A DNA stretch of 64,000 bases from Archangium violaceum Cb vi76 (lineage in GTDB: Bacteria > Myxococcota > Myxococcia > Myxococcales > Myxococcaceae): assembly GCF_000733295.1 (NCBI RefSeq), contig NZ_JPMI01000008.1:1-64000 (forward strand), given 5' to 3'. The translations under genes and the position numbers were made by a program. Numbering within the stretch: the first letter of the stretch is position 1; each line of letters opens with the position of its first letter. Shown piece by piece: positions 45,625 through 51,567 of this stretch. The notes beneath the pieces are model-generated. The model was not told the DNA's origin, searched no databases, and saw only the letters and a program-made list of their open reading frames with translations.

Positions 45625-46641
45625 ATGACGCCGAGTGCCCTGCTGATGGTGATCCTGGCCGCCGCACCCGCTCCACGACTCCGCACCGAGACGCGTCCGA
45701 TGATGGGGACGACGGTCACGGTGACGCTGGTGGGAGGCACGCCAGAGAAGGCGCGCGAGGGGTTCGACGCGGCCTTCGGCGCCTTCGAGCGCGTCAACCG
45801 GGTGATGAACGAGTGGCGCCCGGACAGCGAGCTGTCGGCGGTGAACCGCAAGGCGGGAGATGGGGAGTGGGTGGCGGTACCCGAGGACCTGTGCGCGGCG
45901 CTGCGGCGCGCGGTGCGGGGGGCGGAACAGACGGGAGGCCTGTTCGATCCGACGTGGGCGGCGCTGCGGGGGATGTGGAGATTCGGGACGGACCTGACCC
46001 CCGCCCTGCCGGACGAGGCCGGGTTGAAGAAGCGATGCGCGCTCATCTCGTACAAGGACCTGGAGTTCGCGCCGGCGGCGGACGGAGGGGCGCCCGGGTG
46101 CGGAGTGCGGCTGAAGCGCGCGGGGATGCAGTTGGGGTTGGGAGGGTTGGCGAAGGGCTGGGGCGTGGACGAGGCGGTGAAGAAGCTGCGGGGACAGGGC
46201 TTCAAGGACTTCTTCGTGCAGGCCGGGGGAGACTTCTACGCGGCGGGGAAGAAGGAGGGGCGCCCGTGGAAGGTGGGGATCCGGGATCCGCGCGGCGAGC
46301 CGGACAGCGCCTTCGCGGTGCTCGAGGTCTCCGACGCGGCGTTCTCGACCAGCGGGGACTACGAGCACTTCTTCGTGCTGGAGGGCAAGCGCTACCACCA
46401 CATCATCGATCCGCGGACGTGCTCCCCGGCGACGGCCTCACGCTCGGCGACGGTGCTCGCGCCGAGCGCGGTGGACGCGGAGGTGCTGACGAAGTCCGTG
46501 TTCATCCTCGGGGGCCAGGAGGGACTGTCGCTCGCGGAGCAACACGGCGCTTCCGCCGTGGTGGTGACGGCCGACAACCAGGTGCGGGTGTCGCCCCGGC
46601 TGGAGAAGAAACTGAAACGGCTGAAGCCCCCGAGTCATTAG
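45625..46641 (+). CDS. apbE: FAD:protein FMN transferase (ApbE)
   Basis: A 338-residue ApbE protein that transfers FMN from FAD to a Thr in TGAT-type motifs of exported proteins. Family motifs are present: MMGTTVTVTLVG near the N-terminus, MNEWRPDSELSAVNR, LGGLAKGWGVDEAV, VQAGGDFYAAG, and FSTSGDYEHFFV followed by RYHHIIDPRTC. A short hydrophobic N-terminus (ALLMVILAAAPAP) fits export to the periplasm. GAGGGAGG precedes the ATG. Its likely target is the FMN-binding protein encoded about 4.3 kb away in the divergent operon. Confidence 0.92.
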   Translation: MTPSALLMVILAAAPAPRLRTETRPMMGTTVTVTLVGGTPEKAREGFDAAFGAFERVNRVMNEWRPDSELSAVNRKAGDGEWVAVPEDLCAALRRAVRGAEQTGGLFDPTWAALRGMWRFGTDLTPALPDEAGLKKRCALISYKDLEFAPAADGGAPGCGVRLKRAGMQLGLGGLAKGWGVDEAVKKLRGQGFKDFFVQAGGDFYAAGKKEGRPWKVGIRDPRGEPDSAFAVLEVSDAAFSTSGDYEHFFVLEGKRYHHIIDPRTCSPATASRSATVLAPSAVDAEVLTKSVFILGGQEGLSLAEQHGASAVVVTADNQVRVSPRLEKKLKRLKPPSH

Positions 46642-46696
46642 AGGGAGCACGGTGCTTCCTGCTATCCTGGGCTCCAACCTCATTCGTGGAGAGCCT

Positions 46697-47650
46697 ATGC
46701 GGTGGTGGCCCCTCCCCCTCCTTCTGGTGTTCTTCGGCTCGGCCCAGGCCCTGGCTCGAGGCAATAGCGCCAGCTCCGCGCGCATCGTCACCGACGATGT
46801 CGCGCGCTTCTGGAAGGTCTTCGATCGCACCACACCGAAGTTCCCCGCCAAGGACTTCGACAAGCAGTACCTCGCACGTGGAAGCCAGGGGCTGAAGGAC
46901 TTCACGAAGCTACGGATTGGAGACGCGGACAAGCTGGCGGCCACGGTCCGCTCCAGGCCGCGCTATTACGCCTCCGTGCGGGCCCACACCTTGCGCATCC
47001 GCTCCATGGAGGGCCGCATCCGCTCCAGCTTCCACGCACTCGAGAAGCTCTACCCCGAGGCGGTCTTCCCGAATGTGTACTTCGTGATCGGACGCATGAG
47101 CGCCGTCGGGACCGTCTCCGAGCACGGGCTGTTGCTCGGAGCCGAGATGTTTGGCCTCACCCCGGAAACGCCCTTCGACGAGCTCGAGGACTGGCATCGC
47201 GAGGCGCTGCAGCGCTTCGAGGACATCCCGTACGTCGTGGCTCACGAGCTCGTCCACTTCCAGCAGCCCGAGGCCCCCGAGAAGACGACGCTCCTGGCCA
47301 GTGCGCTCGATGAGGGCGCCGCGGACTTCGTCGCCGAGCTCATCTCCGGCCGCCACCTCAATGCCCACCTGCACACCTTCGGCAACGCCCGCGAGCGCGA
47401 GTTGTGGGAGGAGTTCCGCCAGAAGATGCGGGGCGAGGACGTCTCCGGTTGGCTCTACGAAACGGCGCCAGGACGGCCCACCAACCTGGGCTACTGGATG
47501 GGCTACCGCATCGTCCAGGCCTACTACGAACGCTCGACGGACAAGCGAGCGGCCCTGCGCCAGATCCTCCACCTGCGCGATCCCGAGGCCTTCCTCGCGG
47601 CCAGCGGCTACGCCGAGCGCTTCCGCGACCGAGCAGCCGGAGAACCCTGA
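46697..47650 (+). CDS. DUF2268-type exported zinc metalloprotease
   Basis: A 317-residue exported protein (signal peptide MRWWPLPLLLVFFGSAQALA) with a HExxH motif in VVAHELVHFQQ and a downstream acidic residue in DEGAADFVAELI, as in DUF2268-type predicted zinc proteases. Other landmarks are YPEAVFPNVYFVIGRMSAVG and GYWMGYRIVQAYYERS. ATG 46697 has GGAGAG upstream. It ends 50 bp before lanC. A part in leader processing is unlikely because the exporter has its own peptidase, so its place beside the lanthipeptide locus may be incidental. Confidence 0.8.
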   Translation: MRWWPLPLLLVFFGSAQALARGNSASSARIVTDDVARFWKVFDRTTPKFPAKDFDKQYLARGSQGLKDFTKLRIGDADKLAATVRSRPRYYASVRAHTLRIRSMEGRIRSSFHALEKLYPEAVFPNVYFVIGRMSAVGTVSEHGLLLGAEMFGLTPETPFDELEDWHREALQRFEDIPYVVAHELVHFQQPEAPEKTTLLASALDEGAADFVAELISGRHLNAHLHTFGNARERELWEEFRQKMRGEDVSGWLYETAPGRPTNLGYWMGYRIVQAYYERSTDKRAALRQILHLRDPEAFLAASGYAERFRDRAAGEP

Positions 47651-47700
47651 AGGGGGTTCGTTGAACTTTCTCGGACAAACCCGTATTGATGGAAGGTTGT

Positions 47701-48981
47701 ATGAGCCACGCTTCAGCGCAGACGAGTGACTCCTGGAAGCCCCTGCTGTCCGGCCCCCTCCAAGCCGAGGCCCTGAAGGTGGCGGAAGCCATCACCCAGG
47801 ACGTCGCGAATCTGTCCCTGGAGGGACTGCCCTGGGGGTTGCTCGAAGGCCACCCGGGTTACGCCCTCTTCTTCGAGATGGCGTCTCGCACGCTGAAGCC
47901 GGAGCTGCTGGACAAGGTAGTCGAATGCCTCCAGGCCGGCACGGAGGCCTTCGCCCGCGCCAAATGGCACCAGTTGGATCTCCACGGCGGACTGGGCGGT
48001 CTGGGTTGGGTGGCGGCCCACCTCGCCCGGCGCTACCCCTCGCTGGACGTGGAGGATCTCTGTGCGCCCGTGGACGAGCATCTGAACGCGGAGCTGAGCC
48101 GCACCCCGTGGGCCTACCCGTGTGACATCCGCTCCGGGCTGTCGGGCATGGGGCTCTACGTGCTCGAGCGTCTGCCCGCCCCGGGCGCGCGCCAGCTGCT
48201 GGCTCGCATGGTGGCCAAGGCGGAGGAGACCGCCGAGCGCTCCGAGGAGGGCATCACCTGGTCCATGCCCAGCTCGCACTGGGGCATCTACGGGCGCAAC
48301 TCCCAGTTCCCCCAGGGCCTGTACACCATGGGGGTGGCCCACGGCATCCCCGGCATGATGGCCTTCCTGGCCGCCGTCCACGCGTCGGGCATCGAGCAGG
48401 AGCGGTGCGCGGCGCTGCTCGACGCCGGCTTCCGCTGGATCGCCAACCGCTCCAATCCCGAGGGACACCCCGGTTTCCCTCACTACTTCCACGGACGTGA
48501 GCGCGTCATGGATGACCGCTTCAGCTGGTGCGTGGGCTCGCCCGGCATCATCGCCGGGTTGTGGTGGGCCGCCCGCACCTGGGGACACCCCGGCTGGCGC
48601 GAGCGCACCCAGGAGTGGGCCGTCCACATCGCCCGCGAGGCCCTGGAGCGCCAGCCCGTGCGCGGCTCCTCCAACCTGTGCTGCGGCAGCGCGGGCGCCG
48701 CCCAGGTCTTCATCCGGCTCCACCAGGAGAATCCCCACCCCGCCTTCGAGGAGGCCGCGGTCCGGTGGATCCAGCACACGCTCGCGCTGCGTCAGCCCGG
48801 GCTGGGCATCGGGGGCTACTGCTTCGAGCAGGATCCGACGAAGCCCTCCCCCAACATCCAGTTCGGTGCCGCGGGCGTGGCCCTCACGCTCCTGGCCGCC
48901 GCCACCCCGGTCGAGCCGGATTGGGATCAGTGCTTCCTCTTCTCCGTCAAGGCCCCTTCCCTCCCCACCGCCGCGCCCTGA
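47701..48981 (+). CDS. Lanthionine synthetase LanC with CCG zinc motif
   Basis: A 426-residue LanC cyclase, which adds Cys thiols to dehydrated Ser/Thr to make lanthionine rings. The repeated Gly motifs of the alpha-alpha barrel are seen: HGGLGGLGW, RSGLSGMGLY, GVAHGIPGMM (catalytic-type His214), WCVGSPGII (Cys277), LCCGSAGA (Cys327, Cys328) and FGAAGVALTLL. Zinc ligands in NisC are Cys-Cys-His with a CHG motif; here the His is replaced by Cys, giving CCG as in ProcM-like enzymes. ATG 47701 has GGAAGG upstream. It is first in the run LanC, LLM protein, precursors, LanB, transporter. Confidence 0.9.
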   Translation: MSHASAQTSDSWKPLLSGPLQAEALKVAEAITQDVANLSLEGLPWGLLEGHPGYALFFEMASRTLKPELLDKVVECLQAGTEAFARAKWHQLDLHGGLGGLGWVAAHLARRYPSLDVEDLCAPVDEHLNAELSRTPWAYPCDIRSGLSGMGLYVLERLPAPGARQLLARMVAKAEETAERSEEGITWSMPSSHWGIYGRNSQFPQGLYTMGVAHGIPGMMAFLAAVHASGIEQERCAALLDAGFRWIANRSNPEGHPGFPHYFHGRERVMDDRFSWCVGSPGIIAGLWWAARTWGHPGWRERTQEWAVHIAREALERQPVRGSSNLCCGSAGAAQVFIRLHQENPHPAFEEAAVRWIQHTLALRQPGLGIGGYCFEQDPTKPSPNIQFGAAGVALTLLAAATPVEPDWDQCFLFSVKAPSLPTAAP

Positions 48982-48984
48982 GCC

Positions 48985-49911
48985 ATGCACCTCGGCATTC
49001 TCGACTTCTGTCCGATCCGCAAGGGCCACCTGCCCTACGAAAGCATCCACGAGACCATCCGGCTGGCCCAGGAGGCGGATGCGCTGGGGATGTCGCGTTT
49101 CTGGCTCGCCGAGCACCATGAGCTGGCCTACGCCCATCACGCCCCGGACATCATGGCGGCCCTCCTCGCCGGCGCCACCGATCGGATCCGCATCGGCGTG
49201 GCGGGCATGCTGCTCAAGCTCCACAGCCCCATGCGGGTGGCCAAGGCCTTCCGTCTGATGGAGTCGCTCTTCCCCGGGCGGATCGATCTCGGCATGGCGG
49301 GCGGCGAGGCCGAGCCGGCCGTCATCGACGCCATGCGCGACCGCTCGCAGCCGCTGCCGGAGATGCGCGCGGAGTACCCGCAGCGCGTCCTGCGGCTGGT
49401 GGAGCTCATCCGCGGGCAGTCCCCCCTCGTGTTCAACCCCCTGGGCACGCCCACCCCTCCCCTGTGGATGCTCGGCATGTCCAGCCTGGACACCGCGCGG
49501 CTGGCGGCGCACCAGGGCATGAACTTCGGCTTCTCGCTCGCCCACCCCCAGAGCCGGGACAACCCCAGCGTCACCGCCTGCTACCTGGAGGAGTTCCGCC
49601 CCGCTCCGCACCAGCCCCAGCCCGGGCTCGTCGTCGCGGTGACGGGCCTCTGCGCGGAGACCGAGGAGGAGGCCCGCCGCCTCGCCGGTGCGCACGCGGA
49701 GCACAACCGCGAGGGGCTCGCCCTCATTGGCAACCCGGCGCAATGCCGCGAGCGGATGGAAGAGATCTGCCACCGCTATCGCACCCAGGAGCTCGTCTTC
49801 CTGGATCTCGCGCCGGATGCCGAGTCCCGCCTGCGCTGCTACCGCCTCCTCGCCTCCGAGCTCCGCCTCTCCGTGCCCGCCCCCGCCCCGCGCGTCGAGA
49901 AGAGCGCCTAG
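48985..49911 (+). CDS. Luciferase-like (LLM) flavin or F420-dependent oxidoreductase
   Basis: A 308-residue TIM-barrel oxidoreductase of the luciferase-like monooxygenase superfamily: LGILDFCPIRKG, RLAQEADALGMSRFWLAEHH, IRIGVAGMLLKLHSPMRVAK, SLFPGRIDLGMAGG and TARLAAHQGMNFGFS. It lies 3 bp after lanC and upstream of the precursors, so it is probably a tailoring enzyme. In lexapeptide an LLM-family reductase (LanJ type C) turns dehydroalanine into D-alanine; a similar role is a reasonable guess. The cofactor (FMN or F420) cannot be decided from sequence. Confidence 0.85.
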   Translation: MHLGILDFCPIRKGHLPYESIHETIRLAQEADALGMSRFWLAEHHELAYAHHAPDIMAALLAGATDRIRIGVAGMLLKLHSPMRVAKAFRLMESLFPGRIDLGMAGGEAEPAVIDAMRDRSQPLPEMRAEYPQRVLRLVELIRGQSPLVFNPLGTPTPPLWMLGMSSLDTARLAAHQGMNFGFSLAHPQSRDNPSVTACYLEEFRPAPHQPQPGLVVAVTGLCAETEEEARRLAGAHAEHNREGLALIGNPAQCRERMEEICHRYRTQELVFLDLAPDAESRLRCYRLLASELRLSVPAPAPRVEKSA

Positions 49912-49980
49912 CGGAACACCTCGTGTCGCCCCTCTGGCGGCACAGGTGTGTTCCCTGGCCACATTTTCCACCATCAGAGG

Positions 49981-50195
49981 AAAAATGCAGCACAGGGGGT
50001 TGATAACCGCCCTCTTCCCGTGGAGAATAAGGAATCACCGCTTTCGCTGAGTGACCGGTCGTGACCGGTCCAGCCACACACGCGCTTCATCTATTCCATA
50101 CATGAAAGCAGTTGTCGCAGGGGCCTGGCGGAGCATTCGCCGGCCCCTGTTGCGTTTGCACAGGTATGTCCAATGGGTACCCGCTCCTCCCCCGA
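49981..50195 (+). repeat. Remnant of a fourth lanthipeptide precursor cassette
   Basis: This stretch has the same order of elements as the three working cassettes but no precursor frame. A TTGATA...GAATAAGGAATCAC promoter-like block (50000-50038) is followed closely by the cassette terminator hairpin (50118-50149). Promoter to terminator distance is 118 bp, against 347 bp in intact cassettes, so about 229 bp including the peptide gene is missing. It occupies most of the gap between the LLM gene and the first precursor. Confidence 0.7.
50118..50157 (+). terminator. Orphan copy of the cassette terminator
   Basis: CAGGGGCC...GGCG stem pairs with CGCC-GGCCCCTG, then TTGCGTTT. It has no precursor gene in front of it and belongs to the decayed fourth cassette. 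Confidence 0.65.
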
Positions 50196-50214
50196 AAAAA
50201 ACGCAGTAGGGGGC

Positions 50215-50243
50215 TTGATGTCTGACTATTCCTGTGCGAATAA
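50215..50243 (+). promoter_or_regulatory. Promoter of precursor gene 1
   Basis: TTGATG (50215-50220), 17-bp spacer, GAATAA (50238-50243; AATAAG with an 18-bp spacer fits TATAAT better). The block is preserved in all three cassettes and partly in the decayed one. It lies about 80 bp upstream of the precursor ATG. Confidence 0.5.
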
Positions 50244-50324
50244 GGAATCACGGCTTTCACGGAGTTGCCGGCTGCATCCGGAATTCCCTGAAGAGCACCC
50301 ACCCCCGTCTGGAAAGGTCATCCC

Positions 50325-50528
50325 ATGAGCGAGATCAAGAAGCCCGAGCTGAAGGTGAAGCTGTCCCTCGAGAAGGAGACCCTCCGCGTTCTGGACGACA
50401 CCCAGCTGCACCTGCTGGACGAAGTTGTCGGTGGCGTCGAGGCCCCCGCGGACCCCTGCAACACCACCCGCTGCTTCACGAGCTGTGGCTCCGGCAGCTG
50501 CACCGGCGGCGCCACGAAGCTCGAGTAA
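50325..50528 (+). CDS. Class I lanthipeptide precursor 1
   Basis: A 67-residue precursor. The leader (residues 1-37) is charged and ends LLDEVVGG, a double-glycine site for the C39 peptidase of the exporter. The 30-residue core contains PCNTTRCFTSCGSGSCTGG, with four Cys (45, 50, 54, 59) and eight Ser/Thr (47, 48, 52, 53, 56, 58, 60, 64), so up to four lanthionine or methyllanthionine rings are possible. The product is acidic at its C-terminus (TKLE). GGAAAGG lies about 9 bp upstream of the ATG. Identical to precursor 2. Confidence 0.93.
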   Translation: MSEIKKPELKVKLSLEKETLRVLDDTQLHLLDEVVGGVEAPADPCNTTRCFTSCGSGSCTGGATKLE

Positions 50529-50560
50529 TACCGCTCCATCCTTCATTCAAAGCAGTTGTC

Positions 50561-50601
50561 GCAGGGGCCTGGCGGAGCATTCGCCGGCCCCTGTTGCTTT
50601 T
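50561..50601 (+). terminator. Rho-independent terminator after precursor 1
   Basis: CAGGGGCC (50562-50569) with GGCG pairs with CGCC and GGCCCCTG (50586-50593), with a bulged T and 7-nt loop, followed by TTGCTTTT. It gives each precursor its own short transcript. Confidence 0.8.
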
Positions 50602-50677
50602 GCGGGCACGTCTGATTTGTAGCCTCCCGAGCTACGTGTAGCCTCTCAAGCAACAGCAAAAAAATGCAGTAGGGGGC

Positions 50678-50706
50678 TTGATGTCTGGCCATTCCTGTGC
50701 GAATAA
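50678..50706 (+). promoter_or_regulatory. Promoter of precursor gene 2
   Basis: TTGATG (50678-50683), 17-bp spacer, GAATAA (50701-50706), exactly 463 bp after the first copy. Two bases in the spacer differ from copy 1 (TGGCCATT for TGACTATT). Confidence 0.5.
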
Positions 50707-50787
50707 AGAATCACTGCTTTCGCCGAGCTACCGGACGTATCCGGGATTCCCGGGAGAGCACCCACCCCCGTCTAGAGAGGTCATCCC

Positions 50788-50991
50788 ATGAGCGAGATCA
50801 AGAAGCCCGAGCTGAAGGTGAAGCTGTCCCTCGAGAAGGAGACCCTCCGCGTTCTGGACGACACCCAGCTGCACCTGCTGGACGAGGTTGTCGGTGGCGT
50901 CGAGGCCCCCGCGGACCCCTGCAACACCACCCGCTGCTTCACGAGCTGTGGCTCCGGCAGCTGCACCGGTGGCGCCACGAAGCTCGAGTAA
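50788..50991 (+). CDS. Class I lanthipeptide precursor 2
   Basis: Encodes the same 67 residues as precursor 1, with only silent changes (for example GAGGTT for GAAGTT in the leader and ACCGGTGGC for ACCGGCGGC in the core). It has its own promoter, ribosome-binding site (GAGAGG) and terminator. An identical product from two genes suggests selection for dosage, or a very recent duplication. Confidence 0.93.
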   Translation: MSEIKKPELKVKLSLEKETLRVLDDTQLHLLDEVVGGVEAPADPCNTTRCFTSCGSGSCTGGATKLE

Positions 50992-51023
50992 TACCGCTCC
51001 ATCCTTCATTCAAAGCAGTTGTC

Positions 51024-51064
51024 GCAGGGGCCTGGCGAAGCATTCGCCGGCCCCTGTTGCTTTT
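51024..51064 (+). terminator. Rho-independent terminator after precursor 2
   Basis: Same hairpin as after precursor 1 with one base change next to the loop (GGCGAAG for GGCGGAG), followed by TTGCTTTT. Confidence 0.8.
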
Positions 51065-51140
51065 GCGGGCACGTCTGATTTGTAGCCTCCCGAGCTACGT
51101 GTAGCCTCTCAAGCAACAGTGAAATAATGCAGTAGGGGGC

Positions 51141-51169
51141 TTGATGTCTGGCCATTCCTATGCGAATAA
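51141..51169 (+). promoter_or_regulatory. Promoter of precursor gene 3
   Basis: TTGATG (51141-51146), 17-bp spacer, GAATAA (51164-51169), again at the 463-bp period. It may also drive lanB by read-through of the hairpin downstream. Confidence 0.5.
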
Positions 51170-51250
51170 AGAATCACTGCTTTCGCCGAGCTGCCGGATG
51201 TGTCCGGGATTCCCGGGAGAGCACCCACCCCCGTCTGGAGAGGTCATCCC

Positions 51251-51454
51251 ATGAGCGAGATCAAGAAGCCCGAGCTGAAGGTGAAGCTGTCCCTCGAGAA
51301 GGAGACCCTGCGCGTTCTGGATGACAGCCAGCTGCACCTGCTGGACGAAGTCGTGGGTGGCGTCGAGGCCCCGGCGGAGCCCTGCAACACCACCCGCTGC
51401 TTCACGAGCTGCGGCACCGGTAGCTGCACCGGCGGCGCCACGAAGCTCGAGTAG
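51251..51454 (+). CDS. Class I lanthipeptide precursor 3
   Basis: A 67-residue precursor differing from precursors 1 and 2 at three positions: Thr26 to Ser in the leader, Asp43 to Glu, and Ser56 to Thr in the core. The last change would turn a possible lanthionine into a methyllanthionine. The double-Gly site and all four Cys are kept. ATG 51251 aligns with the other copies and has GAGAGG upstream; a longer frame start at 51200 is not used. It is the copy next to lanB. Confidence 0.93.
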   Translation: MSEIKKPELKVKLSLEKETLRVLDDSQLHLLDEVVGGVEAPAEPCNTTRCFTSCGTGSCTGGATKLE

Positions 51455-51495
51455 CTCGCGGTATTCGAGCACCGAGCCGTTCCGAGCTGGTTCTT

Positions 51496-51544
51496 CAAGG
51501 GGCGAAAGGAGTCCTTCGGGATTCCGATCGCCCCTTGTTGTTTT
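51496..51544 (+). terminator. Terminator or attenuator between precursor 3 and lanB
   Basis: Perfect 10-bp stem CAAGGGGCGA (51496-51505) / TCGCCCCTTG (51528-51537), with a smaller AAGGA/TCCTT hairpin in the loop, followed by TTGTTTT. It ends 23 bp before the lanB ATG, so partial read-through would keep enzyme levels below precursor levels. Confidence 0.75.
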
Positions 51545-51567
51545 CAACGTGGAAGCCTGCTGGCACC

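Larger units (their letters stand above)
50196..51454 (+). repeat. Tandem array of three lanthipeptide precursor cassettes, period 463 bp
   Basis: Promoter, leader, precursor gene and terminator repeat with an exact 463-bp period: TTGATG at 50215, 50678 and 51141; ATG at 50325, 50788 and 51251; terminators at 50562 and 51025. Copies 1 and 2 encode identical peptides; copy 3 differs at three residues and after its stop codon runs into unique sequence leading to lanB. This is a recent tandem amplification. Confidence 0.9.

Noticed and set aside
46697-47650. The DUF2268 metalloprotease as the lanthipeptide leader protease
   Set aside because: The exporter carries a complete C39 peptidase matched to the double-glycine leader, so a second protease is not needed; it stays only a possibility.
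50102-50209. A small open frame starting ATGAAAGCAGTTGTC over the orphan terminator
   Set aside because: The same sequence follows the stop codons of the real precursors as a terminator; it has no ribosome-binding site and no leader-like features.
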